Assembly (NCBI RefSeq): GCF_040438885.1
Contig: NZ_CP159218.1
Location: 2,790,001 to 2,854,000, forward strand
DNA length: 64,000 nucleotides
Direction of reading: 5' to 3'
DNA from: Nakamurella sp. A5-74
GTDB lineage: Bacteria; Actinomycetota; Actinomycetes; Mycobacteriales; Nakamurellaceae
Shown here: piece by piece, positions 55,391 to 64,000 of the stretch
Layout: the number at the start of each line of letters is the position of its first letter
How positions within the stretch are numbered: position 1 is the stretch's first letter
The notes under the pieces: model-generated
Database searches by the model: none
Seen by the model: only the letters and a program-made list of their open reading frames with translations
Told to the model about the DNA's origin: nothing
Translations under genes and position numbers: made by a program

Positions 55391-56982
55391 ACCGGAACCG
55401 CCGGCCGGAGGGCGCCGATCTCGAGTTCGTCGTCTGCCGTCAGGGTCAGCGAGATCGGTTGCGCCCAGGCAAGTCTGCGCTCGGGGAAGTCGAGTCGGAC
55501 GTGAGCACCGCGCGATTCGGTCCGGGTGGCCGCGGCCGTCACCACCAGCCGGGCGACGAGCGTGATGTTCGCCGCTTCCACCGATTCCCGACTGACGCGG
55601 GCGCCGGGATCGGGGCGAGGAAAGAGCACCTGGGCCAGCGACGTCGCGTCCCTGCCGATCCCGACCCGCTTGCTCATCGACCGCTGCAACTGCCCCACCG
55701 CGGGCGGATCGACGGTGCGCGGCTGGGGAACGGCGATCGGTTCGCCCAGCGGCACCGGGTTCTCGACGATGTCCGCCGCTGCTCGCTCCCCCATCACCAG
55801 ACCTTCCAACAACGAGTTGGACGCCAACCGGTTCGCGCCGTGCAGCCCCGTCCTGGCCACCTCCCCGACGGCGTAGAGCCGGTTGATCGTGGTGCGGCCC
55901 TGCAGATCCGTCCACACTCCTCCGCACTGGAAGTGTTCCGCCGGCGCCACCGGGATCAACTGCCGCTGCGGGTCGACACCCGCCGCGGTGCACGCCGCGG
56001 TGATCGTCGGGAACCGGCGCGCGAACCCTTCGACGGCACGGGCGTCAAGAAAGACGTGATCGTCGATGCCGCCGGGGTTCTCGGCCATCCGCCGGGTGAT
56101 CGCCAGTGAGACCACGTCCCGCGGAGCGAGATCGGCCAGCGGGTGGACACCCGTCATCACCCGACGGCCGGCCCCGTCCACCAGTACGGCCCCCGCACCC
56201 CGCACCGCCTCGCTGACGAGCGGTCGCTGCCCGGCGAGCCCACCGTCGGTGAACAGCACGGTCGGGTGGAACTGGATGAACTCGAGGTCGGCGACCTGCG
56301 CTCCGGCGCGCAGCGCGATGGCCACCCCGTCGGCGGTGGCAACCGGCGGGTTGCTGGTCGCCGCGTAGAGCTGTCCGCAGCCACCGGTCGCCAGCACCAC
56401 CGCGCCGGCACGGATCAGACCGACGCGCCCGGATGGAGCGAGAACCGTGACGCCGCAGGCACTGCCGGCGACATCGGTGACGACGTCCAGCGCCAGGTGG
56501 CCGGCCAGCACGGCCGGCATACCGGTCGCCGCCAGCAGCGCCCGCTCCACCTCGGCGCCGGTCGCGTCGCCGCCTGCGTGGATGATCCGGTCCGCATGAT
56601 GCCCGCCCTCGCGGGTGCGCAGCAGCGCCCCCGGATCGCCGGGCCCGGACGGAGCGAGGCTGTCGAAGACCGCACCCCGCGCGCGGAGCCGGGCAACCGC
56701 AGCGATCCCCTCGGTGACCACCGCCGCAGCCACGACAGGATCGGTGAGGCCGGCCCCGGCCACCACGGTGTCGTGCAGATGGGCGTCGATGGTGTCACCG
56801 GTCGCCGCATCGACCACGGCGATCCCGCCCTGGGCCCAGCGGGTACTGCCGGCCTCGGGAGCGTCCTTGGTGATGATCACTACCCGGAGTCCGGCGGCTG
56901 CTGCATCGTGGGCCGCCGTCAGTCCGGCGACTCCCGACCCGACGACCACGACGTCGACGTGCGCATCCCACATGGTTCTCAC
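55387..56982 (-). CDS. nadB: L-aspartate oxidase
   Basis: NadB oxidises L-aspartate to iminoaspartate for quinolinate synthesis. The 531-residue flavoprotein has the FAD fold [33 protein letters not shown], the active-site region [36 protein letters not shown], and the C-terminal [20 protein letters not shown]. The GTG at 56982 overlaps the nadA stop (GTGA); an ATG at 56973 is a close alternative. Confidence 0.95.
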   Translation of the reverse strand: MRTMWDAHVDVVVVGSGVAGLTAAHDAAAAGLRVVIITKDAPEAGSTRWAQGGIAVVDAATGDTIDAHLHDTVVAGAGLTDPVVAAAVVTEGIAAVARLRARGAVFDSLAPSGPGDPGALLRTREGGHHADRIIHAGGDATGAEVERALLAATGMPAVLAGHLALDVVTDVAGSACGVTVLAPSGRVGLIRAGAVVLATGGCGQLYAATSNPPVATADGVAIALRAGAQVADLEFIQFHPTVLFTDGGLAGQRPLVSEAVRGAGAVLVDGAGRRVMTGVHPLADLAPRDVVSLAITRRMAENPGGIDDHVFLDARAVEGFARRFPTITAACTAAGVDPQRQLIPVAPAEHFQCGGVWTDLQGRTTINRLYAVGEVARTGLHGANRLASNSLLEGLVMGERAAADIVENPVPLGEPIAVPQPRTVDPPAVGQLQRSMSKRVGIGRDATSLAQVLFPRPDPGARVSRESVEAANITLVARLVVTAAATRTESRGAHVRLDFPERRLAWAQPISLTLTADDELEIGALRPAVPV

Positions 56983-57974
56983 TCACCCGTTCCGGGGGTA
57001 CCGATCGCGATCATCCGCTCGACGGAGGCCCGGGCCCGGGCGGCGATCGCCGGATCGACGTGCACCTCGTCGGTGCCCTCGCGCAGGCTTCGCAGCAGCT
57101 TCTCGGGGGTGATCATCTTCATGTACTTGCACGACGCCCGCTCGTTGACCGGGCGGAAGTCGACGCCGGGCGCGGCCTTGCGCAGCTGGTGGATCATCCC
57201 GATCTCGGTGGCGACCAACACGGCGCCGGTTTTCTTGCCCTGCGCCGCTTTCACCATGTCGCCGGTGGAGAGGATCTTCACCCGGTCGGCGGCGACCACC
57301 CCGGTTCCGGCCAGGTAGAGCGCACTGGTCGCGCAGCCGCACTCCGGGTGCACATACAGCTCGGCCTCCGGATCGGCCGCCGCCTTGGCGGCCAGTTCGG
57401 CGCCGTTGATGCCGGCGTGGACATGGCACTCACCGCCCCAGACCTGGATGTTGTCGCGCTTCAACACCCTGCGCACGTGGGCGCCGAGGAACTGGTCGGG
57501 ACCGAACAGCACCGGGGTGTCGGCCGGGATGGACGCGACCACCTCGACCGCGTTGGAGGACGTGCAGCAGATGTCGGTCTCCGCCTTCACCGCGGCTGTG
57601 GTGTTGACGTAGCTGACCACCACCGCCCCGGGGTTCTCGGCCTTCCAGGCGCGTAGCTCGTCAGCGGTCAACGAATCGGCGAGCGAGCAGCCGGCAGCGG
57701 CGTCCGGGATGAGCACGGTCTTGTCGGGCGCGAGGATCTTCGCGGTCTCGGCCATGAAGTGCACCCCGCAGAAGATGATGGTCGTCTGCGGCGTCTCGGC
57801 CGCGATCCGCGACAGCTGCAGGGAGTCCCCCACGAAGTGGGCGGCATCCTGGATCTCGGGCGACTGGTAGTTGTGGGCCAGCACCACTGCGTCCTTGGCC
57901 TCGGCGAGCTCGTGGACCAGATCGCGGAGCGAGGGCGCGGTGCCGGTCCGGGTGCTCTCTGCGGTGAGAGTCAT
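56979..57974 (-). CDS. nadA: Quinolinate synthase
   Basis: NadA condenses iminoaspartate with dihydroxyacetone phosphate using a [4Fe-4S] cluster. The 331-residue protein shows [51 protein letters not shown] (cluster Cys96), [19 protein letters not shown] and [10 protein letters not shown]. The ATG at 57974 starts MTLTAES and has GGAGGAATCG just before it. It leads nadA, nadB, nadC and is divergent from nrtR. Confidence 0.96.
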   Translation of the reverse strand: MTLTAESTRTGTAPSLRDLVHELAEAKDAVVLAHNYQSPEIQDAAHFVGDSLQLSRIAAETPQTTIIFCGVHFMAETAKILAPDKTVLIPDAAAGCSLADSLTADELRAWKAENPGAVVVSYVNTTAAVKAETDICCTSSNAVEVVASIPADTPVLFGPDQFLGAHVRRVLKRDNIQVWGGECHVHAGINGAELAAKAAADPEAELYVHPECGCATSALYLAGTGVVAADRVKILSTGDMVKAAQGKKTGAVLVATEIGMIHQLRKAAPGVDFRPVNERASCKYMKMITPEKLLRSLREGTDEVHVDPAIAARARASVERMIAIGTPGTGE

Positions 57975-58059
57975 GCGATTCCTCCTGCTGCAGCGACGAT
58001 CCGCTCCGGCACACTGCGGGCGGACTGAGATTCCCACTACCCGGCCTGTTCTCCGGGGG

Positions 58060-58082
58060 GTTTTCGACTTATGATCGGAAAC
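58060..58082. promoter_or_regulatory. Candidate NrtR operator
   Basis: GTTTTCGA (58060-58067) and TCGGAAAC (58075-58082) form an inverted repeat with one mismatch around a seven-base centre. It ends at the base before the nrtR ATG and is 86 bases upstream of nadA. NrtR repressors bind imperfect palindromes upstream of NAD genes, and the place suits control of both sides. Confidence 0.5.
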
Positions 58083-58775
58083 ATGACCGAGTCTAACACC
58101 ACCCTGGTTCGTGTCGAGGTGCTCGCCGTCGTACTGGCTGTGCGTCCGATCACTCGGCAGGTGGAGATCCTGCTGTGGCAGCGGGGCCGCGATCCGGAGT
58201 CGGGACGCTGGGCGCTGCCCGGTGGGACACTGCTGCCCGCGGAAACGGTGGACGAGTCGATGGCCCGTCAACTGGCCCAGAAGGTGGATCTGACCCGGGT
58301 CGCGCACCTGGAACAGATCGGGGTCTTCTCCGCCCCTGACCGCTCCCCCGGTGTGCGGTCGGTGGCCACCGGATTCCTCGGGCTCGTACCGGCCCACGAG
58401 GACCCGGATCTACCCGCGGACACCGGATGGCATCCGCTCGACCGACTGCCGCCGATGGCCTTCGACCACGCAGAGATCGCCCAGCGGGCGCGGCACCGCC
58501 TGCGCGGAAAGTTGAGCTACACCAACATCGGGTTCGCGCTCGCACCGCGCGAGTTCACCCTCAACGCTCTCAGCAGGATCTACCGCGCGGTACTGGGGCA
58601 CGAGGTCGACGCAACCAACCTGCAACGCATCCTCACCCGCCGCGGGATGCTCGCACCGACGGGTACCAGGGCGGCGCCCGGCCCGGCAGGCGGCCGACCT
58701 GCTGCGCTCTACCGCTTCACCGTCACCGAGTACCGGGTGACGGATCCGTTCGCTGCCTTCCGTCCCCCGGAGTGA
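58083..58775 (+). CDS. nrtR: NrtR-type Nudix transcriptional regulator of NAD synthesis
   Basis: This 230-residue protein pairs an N-terminal Nudix-like domain ([40 protein letters not shown]) with a C-terminal winged helix ([37 protein letters not shown]). The Nudix box lacks the full REUXEE set, so it senses rather than hydrolyses, as NrtR does with ADP-ribose. Being divergent from nadABC fits the known role of NrtR as NAD-biosynthesis repressor. The ATG at 58083 is preferred over an in-frame ATG at 58071 that lies in the palindrome. Its end overlaps the convergent DUF2567 gene by 53 bases. Confidence 0.88.
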   Translation: MTESNTTLVRVEVLAVVLAVRPITRQVEILLWQRGRDPESGRWALPGGTLLPAETVDESMARQLAQKVDLTRVAHLEQIGVFSAPDRSPGVRSVATGFLGLVPAHEDPDLPADTGWHPLDRLPPMAFDHAEIAQRARHRLRGKLSYTNIGFALAPREFTLNALSRIYRAVLGHEVDATNLQRILTRRGMLAPTGTRAAPGPAGGRPAALYRFTVTEYRVTDPFAAFRPPE

Positions 58776-59622
58776 CCGAGGGACCGGGGCCGACCGAGGG
58801 ACCGGCACCGATTGTGGGACCGGGACCGACCGACGGCCCGGGAGCGACACCGAAGTCGCGGGTCGGGGGTCGGTCGGGGTGGAACCCCTGCGCAGACCCG
58901 GCTTCGGGCGAGTGCCGGCCGTGGGTCAACGCGCCGGCCCCCACGACCACCGGGATGGGCGCCGTGATCGGGTCGCCCGAGCGGTCGGAGGGCACTGATC
59001 CGTCGAAGGGCACCGTTCGGTCGTCAGGCGCTGATGGGTCGCAATGTGCTGCTCGGTCGGAAGGGACAGTCGATCCGAGATCCTGCGTGGAGTGGAGCCG
59101 CGGTCGACCGAGATCGGGATCGCTGTGCCAGGCCGCCGTGAGCACGTAGACCACCGCGGCAACCCCGGGGGCGATCACCACCGCCCAGCGGCTGATCGAC
59201 GCCGGCATCTCCACCAGGGTGGGCGTCGTGACGCCGTTGGCCGCGACCACCGCCGGATCGACACCGCCGCGGACCAGGTGGCCGACCAGCAATCCGAGCG
59301 CCGACCCCGCGGCCAACGATCCGATCAGCACCAGCACCATCGGGACACCGCGGGCGAAGCGGATCTGCCACGCCGCGACTGCTGTCACGGCGCCGACGAC
59401 CAGCGCGCCGAGCGTGAAGAAGGCGATCGAGGTGAACCGGAAGTACGACTCCAACGGCAGCGACAGCGCCTGACCCTGCGGGAGGTCCGGGGTCTGCGGG
59501 TACACGATCCACTGCTGCTGAGGAGTCAGCACGATCCACAGGGCCGAGGCGCCCAGCATGGCGATCGCGGCCACCGCTGCCACCCCGAGGTGCGCGATGG
59601 CGAGCCTGCGCTGCATCCTCAC
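58723..59622 (-). CDS. DUF2567-family membrane protein
   Basis: This 299-residue protein has four hydrophobic helices in its first 185 residues (LGVAAVAAIAMLGASALWIV, TSIAFFTLGALVVGAVTAVA, VPMVLVLIGSLAAGSALGLL, WAVVIAPGVAAVVYVLTAAW). A long, disordered tail follows, ending in [18 protein letters not shown]-type repeats encoded at 58790-58850. DUF2567 is an actinobacterial family of unknown function. The GTG at 59622 overlaps the dnaE1 stop; an ATG two codons on is an alternative. Confidence 0.75.
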   Translation of the reverse strand: MRMQRRLAIAHLGVAAVAAIAMLGASALWIVLTPQQQWIVYPQTPDLPQGQALSLPLESYFRFTSIAFFTLGALVVGAVTAVAAWQIRFARGVPMVLVLIGSLAAGSALGLLVGHLVRGGVDPAVVAANGVTTPTLVEMPASISRWAVVIAPGVAAVVYVLTAAWHSDPDLGRPRLHSTQDLGSTVPSDRAAHCDPSAPDDRTVPFDGSVPSDRSGDPITAPIPVVVGAGALTHGRHSPEAGSAQGFHPDRPPTRDFGVAPGPSVGPGPTIGAGPSVGPGPSVTPGDGRQRTDPSPGTR

Positions 59623-62600
59623 GCGAGGCAGTCCACGCCGAGCAGTGCCTTCAGGTCACCCATCAGCGCCGAGGTCGGCGTCACCCGGAAGGCGTCGTCG
59701 AGTCGCACGGTGGTCTGCTTCTGTCCGTTCATCAACAGCAAATGTACGGCGGTCGGGCCGGTGTGCTGGGCGAGCACCTCCTTGAGCCGGTTCACCACCG
59801 GCGGAGTGCAGCGAACCGCCGACAACCGCACCTGGAGCGGACCGCGATCGGTCGAGAGATCGAGGTCGGGGACGGTGATCGACTGTGCGTGCAACGACAG
59901 CCGGTCGTCGCTGCGCGCCACCCTGGCCTTGACCAGCACGATGGCGTCCTCCGCGAGCTGCATCGCGTAGTCGGCGTAGACCCGGGGGAAGAAGGCGATC
60001 TCGACGCCGCCGTTGAGATCCTCGAGAGTCGCCGATGCCCATGGGTCGCCGTTCTTGGTGACCCGGCGCTGCAGACCGGTGAGAATGCCACCGATGGTGA
60101 TCATCGCGCGGTCGGGCACCGTCCCGTCCAGGATGTCGGGCAGCGAGGTGTCGCTCTGGCTGCTCAGCAGCTGCTCGAACCCGGCCAACGGATGCCCGGA
60201 GACGTAGAGCCCCAGCATCTCCCGCTCGAAACCGAGTCGCAGCTTGGTGTCCCACTCGGTGTCCGGGATCGCCACGGTCATCCCGCCACCGACGTCCTCG
60301 GCGGACAGGTCGCCGAACAGGTCGAACTGACCGGCCGCCTCGGCCTTCTTCACCGACAGCACGGCGTCGATCGCTTCCGCGTGCACCATCAGCAGACCCT
60401 TGCGTGGGTGACGCATCGAGTCGAACGCGCCGGCCTTGATGAGCGACTCGACCGTCTTCTTGTTGCAGACCGTCGCATCCACCTTGTCCAGGAAGTCGGA
60501 GAAGTCGGAGAACTTCCCTTGTTCCTTGCGCGCCCTGGTGATCCCGATGACCGCGTTGGTCCCGACGTTGCGGATCGCAGCAAACCCGAACCGGATGTCG
60601 GTACCGATCGGCGTGAAGTTCTTCTCGGACTCGTTGACGTCCGGCGGCAGCACGATGATCCCCCGCGACCGACACTCGGCGAGGTAGATCGCCATCTTGT
60701 CCTTGTCGTCGCCGACGGACGTCAACAGGGCGGCCATGTACTCGGCCGGGTAGTTGGCCTTGAGGTACGCCGTCCAGTACGAGATCAACCCGTACGCGGC
60801 CGAGTGCGCCTTGTTGAAGGCGTAGTCGGAGAACGGCAGCAGGATGTCCCACAGCATCTTGACGGCCGCTGCGGAGAAACCCCGAGAAGCCATCCCCTGC
60901 GCGAAGCCCTCGTACTGCTTGTCGAGCTCCGACTTCTTCTTCTTGCCCATCGCCCGGCGCAGGATGTCGGCCTGACCGAGGGTGAACCCGGCGACCTTCT
61001 GCGCGATCGCCATCACCTGCTCCTGGTAGACGATCAGACCGTAGGTCTCGCCCAGGATCTCGGCCAGCGGCTCGGCCAGTTCGGGATGGATCGGGACGAC
61101 CGGCTTGCGGCCGTTCTTGCGGTGCGCGTACTCGTTGTGCGAGTCGGCGCCCATCGGTCCCGGTCGGTACAGCGCGCCGACCGCGGAGATGTCCTCGAAG
61201 TGGTCCGGCCGCATCGAGCGGAGCAGCGCACGCATCGGACCGCCGTCGAGCTGGAAGACGCCGAGCGTGTCGCCCTTGGCCAGCAGCTCGAACGTCGCCG
61301 GGTCGTCGAGTGAAAGATCCTCCAGGACAACGGTTTCACCGCGGTTCGACTGGATGTTCTCCAGCGCGTCGTCGAGGATGGTGAGGTTGCGCAACCCCAG
61401 GAAATCCATCTTGATCAACCCGAGCTTCTCGCAGGTCGGGTAGTCGAACTGGGTGATGATCGCGCCGTCCTGCGGTCGCATCATGATCGGGATCAGGTCG
61501 ACCAGCGGATCGCTGGACATGATGACGCCGGCCGCGTGCACACCCCATTGACGCTTCAGACCTTCCAGGCCCTTGGCGGTGTTCACCACCCGCTCGACCT
61601 CGGCGTCCGACTGCACCAGATTCCGGAACTCGGTGCCCTCGTTGTAGCGGTCGTGGGTCGGGTCGAAGATCTTCGACAGCGGGACGTCCTTGCCCATCAC
61701 CGGTGCGGGCATCACCTTGGTGATGCGGTCGCCCATGGAGAACGGGTAGCCGAGCACGCGCGAGGCATCCTTGACGGCCTGCTTGGCCTTGATGGTGCCG
61801 TAGGTGACGATCTGGGCCACCCGGTCGTCACCGTACTTCTCAGTGACGTAGCGGATCACGTCGCCGCGCCGGCGCTCGTCGAAGTCGACGTCGAAGTCGG
61901 GCATCGAGACACGGTCGGGGTTCAGGAACCGCTCGAAGATCAGCCCGTGCTGCAACGGGTTCAGGTCGGTGATGCGCATGGCGTAGGCGACCATCGAGCC
62001 GGCGCCCGAGCCGCGACCGGGGCCCACCCTGATGCCGTTGTTCTTGGCCCAGTTGATGAAGTCGGCGACAACGAGGAAGTACCCGGGGAAGCGCATCTGG
62101 GTGATGACGTCGACCTCGTAGTCGGCCTGCGTCCGCACCTCGGCCGGCACCCCGTCCGGGAACCGGAACGCGAGCCCGAGGTCGACCTCCTTGATGAACC
62201 AGCTGGTCTCCGATTCCCCGTGCGGCACCGGGAATCTCGGCATGTACGAGGCGTCCTCGTCGAAGCTCGTCGAGCACCGCTCGGCGATCAGCAGCGTGTT
62301 GTCGCACGCCTCCTTCAACTGGTACTTGCCCTCCCACAGCTGCCGCATCTCGGCCGGCGACTTGAGGTAGAAGTCCCGGGCGTCGAACTTGAAACGGTTC
62401 GGGTCATCCAGCGTGCTGCCGGACTGCACACAGAGCAACGCCTCGTGCGAGTCGGCGTCCGCCGGGTCGGTGTAGTGCAGGTCGTTGGTCGCGATGGTCG
62501 GCAGAGAAAGATCCTTCGACAGCCGCAGCAGACCCTCGATGACCCTGGTCTCGATGCCCAGGCCGTGGTCCATCAGCTCGACGAAGTAATTGCCCTCCCC

Positions 62601-63146
62601 GAAGATGTCGCGGAACTCCGCTGCGCTCTCGGCCGCCTTGGCGTAGTTGCCGATCCGCAACCAGGTCTGGATCTCGCCCGAAGGGCAGCCGGTGGTGGCG
62701 ATCAGTCCCTGCGCATACTCCGACAGCAGCTCCCGGTCGGCGCGCGGCTTGAAGTAGTAGCCCTCGATGGAGCTTCGGGACGCCAACCGGAACAGGTTGT
62801 GCATGCCCTGCTGGGACTCCGACAGCAGCGTCATGTGGGTGAACGCTCCACCGCCGGAGACGTCGTCCTCACCGCCGGATGCCCACTTGACCCGCTCACG
62901 CGACGAGCGGTGCGTGTTCGGGGTGACGTACGCCTCCATGCCGATGATCGGCTTGACGCCTGCGGCATTGGCCTTGGAGTAGAAGTCGTAGGCGCCGAAG
63001 ACGTTGCCGTGGTCGGTCATCGCCAGGGCGGGCATCCCCATCTCGGCGGCCCGGCTGAACAGGCTGCCCAGGCGGGCGGCCCCGTCCAGCATCGAGTACT
63101 CGGTGTGTACGTGCAGATGGACGAAGGAGTCATTCGAAACGGACAT
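59619..63146 (-). CDS. dnaE1: DNA polymerase III alpha subunit
   Basis: DnaE1 is the main replicative polymerase. The 1175-residue protein has a PHP domain (FVHLHVHTEYSMLDGAARLG, ALAMTDHGNVFGAYDFYSKA) and the polymerase acidic residues in RVSMPDFDVDFDERRRGDVI. It also has GRGSGAGSMVAYAMRITDL, LIKMDFLGLRNLTILDDALE, the HhH region, an OB fold (RAMITIGGILTGLQRRVTKN) and a C-terminal domain. The ATG at 63146 (MSVSNDSFVHLHVHTEYSML) is clear; the longer frame to 63581 is not conserved. It is larger and more typical than the DnaE2 at 31-35 kb. Confidence 0.97.
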   Translation of the reverse strand: MSVSNDSFVHLHVHTEYSMLDGAARLGSLFSRAAEMGMPALAMTDHGNVFGAYDFYSKANAAGVKPIIGMEAYVTPNTHRSSRERVKWASGGEDDVSGGGAFTHMTLLSESQQGMHNLFRLASRSSIEGYYFKPRADRELLSEYAQGLIATTGCPSGEIQTWLRIGNYAKAAESAAEFRDIFGEGNYFVELMDHGLGIETRVIEGLLRLSKDLSLPTIATNDLHYTDPADADSHEALLCVQSGSTLDDPNRFKFDARDFYLKSPAEMRQLWEGKYQLKEACDNTLLIAERCSTSFDEDASYMPRFPVPHGESETSWFIKEVDLGLAFRFPDGVPAEVRTQADYEVDVITQMRFPGYFLVVADFINWAKNNGIRVGPGRGSGAGSMVAYAMRITDLNPLQHGLIFERFLNPDRVSMPDFDVDFDERRRGDVIRYVTEKYGDDRVAQIVTYGTIKAKQAVKDASRVLGYPFSMGDRITKVMPAPVMGKDVPLSKIFDPTHDRYNEGTEFRNLVQSDAEVERVVNTAKGLEGLKRQWGVHAAGVIMSSDPLVDLIPIMMRPQDGAIITQFDYPTCEKLGLIKMDFLGLRNLTILDDALENIQSNRGETVVLEDLSLDDPATFELLAKGDTLGVFQLDGGPMRALLRSMRPDHFEDISAVGALYRPGPMGADSHNEYAHRKNGRKPVVPIHPELAEPLAEILGETYGLIVYQEQVMAIAQKVAGFTLGQADILRRAMGKKKKSELDKQYEGFAQGMASRGFSAAAVKMLWDILLPFSDYAFNKAHSAAYGLISYWTAYLKANYPAEYMAALLTSVGDDKDKMAIYLAECRSRGIIVLPPDVNESEKNFTPIGTDIRFGFAAIRNVGTNAVIGITRARKEQGKFSDFSDFLDKVDATVCNKKTVESLIKAGAFDSMRHPRKGLLMVHAEAIDAVLSVKKAEAAGQFDLFGDLSAEDVGGGMTVAIPDTEWDTKLRLGFEREMLGLYVSGHPLAGFEQLLSSQSDTSLPDILDGTVPDRAMITIGGILTGLQRRVTKNGDPWASATLEDLNGGVEIAFFPRVYADYAMQLAEDAIVLVKARVARSDDRLSLHAQSITVPDLDLSTDRGPLQVRLSAVRCTPPVVNRLKEVLAQHTGPTAVHLLLMNGQKQTTVRLDDAFRVTPTSALMGDLKALLGVDCLA

Positions 63147-63344
63147 GGTCGAGCCACCGGCTCCTTCCTCCTGCGGTACTGCTGGCGTGGACTCATGGTG
63201 CGTCCGGGGGTCTCGCACGCGGCGAAAGTCCGTTCTATCACCGTCCGCCGACACCCACCGACCAGCACACGCCCACCCGCGGCAGGGCGCCCGCGACACA
63301 CCGCGCGACACCCCGCTCGGCGGCTCACCCGGTAGGTTCGCCGG

Positions 63345-64000
63345 GTGAGGTCGACGCCGCCGGGTCAGCCCGGTCATTCCCCCGCGAGCCGGCCCCTTCC
63401 CGACGTGATCGATCTCCGATTGCTGGCCGCGTTGACCGGTGCGGGCGGATCGGTCGGGCTCCCTCACGCGGCCTGGAATGCCGGGATCGCGCAGGCCGAT
63501 GCCGCTGCCCGACTGGTCCAGCTCGCCGAGTCCGGATTTCCGCTGCGGCTCGTCGTCGAGGGTGACGCCCGGCTGCTGCACCAGGTGATCGAGCGCGGTC
63601 CGGTGGTCGGTGCTCCGCCCACTCCACCGACCAACGCATCTCCCGCCCCGGGTTCTTCGGAGTCCGCGCCGGCCGCGGCCACCTGGGGGCTGCCGGGATC
63701 TGGGGCGTGGGCCCGCCGCGACCCGTCAGCGGTGCCGTCCGCGACCCGGCCGGCGCAGGATGCCGACGACGCACCGACGTCTCCCCGTCCGTCGACTCCT
63801 CCGTCGGTCGCTGCTGGACAACCGCAGCGCACCGTCGGACTTGCCGACGAACACCTGTCGGTGACGGTGTCGCAGATCGTCGACCCGGCGACGGACGTGC
63901 TCACTGCTGCCGGCTACGTCCTGGATCCGGCCGAGCGGGCGGTGTTGGTTCACAGCGTGATCGCCAACCACGGCCCGGCCGCGCACGACTGCCTGCCGGA
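63345..64000 (+). CDS. Unidentified protein, 5' part only
   Basis: An open frame from a GTG at 63345 runs without a stop to the window edge (218 codons). Near the start, VIDLRLLAALTGAGGSVGLP and HAAWNAGIAQADAAARLVQL suggest a winged-helix-like domain. A Pro/Ser/Ala-rich linker (residues 95-165) and a second folded segment (LSVTVSQIVDPATDVLTAAG, YVLDPAERAVLVHSVIANHG) follow. It is divergent from dnaE1 across 198 bases that presumably hold both promoters. I do not recognise the family; the 3' end is missing. Confidence 0.55.
   Translation, partial: MRSTPPGQPGHSPASRPLPDVIDLRLLAALTGAGGSVGLPHAAWNAGIAQADAAARLVQLAESGFPLRLVVEGDARLLHQVIERGPVVGAPPTPPTNASPAPGSSESAPAAATWGLPGSGAWARRDPSAVPSATRPAQDADDAPTSPRPSTPPSVAAGQPQRTVGLADEHLSVTVSQIVDPATDVLTAAGYVLDPAERAVLVHSVIANHGPAAHDCLP

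Noticed and set aside
59619-63581. DnaE1 start at 63581
   Set aside because: The extra 145 residues would run through the promoter gap and the divergent gene; the PHP domain begins right after the ATG at 63146.

Overview
The window is a high-GC chromosomal segment from an actinobacterium, most likely a Nakamurella-like member of the Frankia/Nakamurella side of the phylum. That placement is inferred from gene content, not from a marker alignment. Supporting signs are the ImuA'/ImuB/DnaE2 SOS mutasome set with actinobacterial LexA boxes, GlnE plus the amt-glnB-glnD-ffh order, NrtR next to nadABC, an F420-type LLM flavin oxidoreductase, DUF2567 beside dnaE1, and many GTG starts with 4-base ATGA/GTGA overlaps.

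Layout. 0-2 kb: a GNAT acetyltransferase, a VanZ-like protein and an amidohydrolase, then an intergenic tandem repeat. 2.4-9.9 kb: a minus-strand block of ftsY, amt, glnB, glnD and ffh, combining the two SRP GTPases with nitrogen sensing. 10-14.8 kb: a MarR regulator divergent from a CaCA cation exchanger, followed by a molybdopterin oxidoreductase and its small partner. 14.8-23.8 kb: an accessory stretch bounded by two related serine-resolvase remnants. It holds broken amidinohydrolase, aldo/keto reductase, GAF-ANTAR, IS30 and IS3 genes around an intact sulfur module (MBL-rhodanese fusion, GntR regulator, rhodanese, TauE exporter), plus an HxlR/DUF1330 pair and a PAP2 phosphatase. 24-31 kb: an MFS exporter, a frameshifted hypothetical, glnE, a class I amidotransferase and exonuclease III. 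31-36.6 kb: the error-prone repair pair dnaE2-imuB behind a LexA box. 36.7-41 kb: TetR, SDR, AMP-dependent ligase and LLM oxidoreductase, probably a small lipid or xenobiotic pathway. 41-46 kb: a DUF1295 protein and a flavin-transfer locus (ApbE, an FMN-binding protein with a frameshift, a membrane ferric-reductase-like protein and a truncated paralogue). 46.3-49.4 kb: a GH3 glycosidase and imuA' behind its own LexA box. 49.4-53.5 kb: hisDCBH. 54.4-58.8 kb: nadABC with divergent nrtR. 58.7-64 kb: DUF2567, dnaE1 and the start of an unidentified gene.

How it works together. GlnB and Amt sense and import ammonium, GlnD modifies PII, and GlnE (20 kb away) modifies glutamine synthetase. The SOS mutasome is split between two LexA-controlled sites about 13 kb apart. 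NrtR probably represses nadABC and itself through a near-palindrome at its start. The sulfur module looks like a persulfide or sulfite detoxification unit under a GntR operator. A recurring trait is short tandem repeats (14-16 bp) and a dispersed GGGATCTCG-type intergenic repeat between or at the 5' ends of genes. No rRNA, tRNA or CRISPR array was seen.
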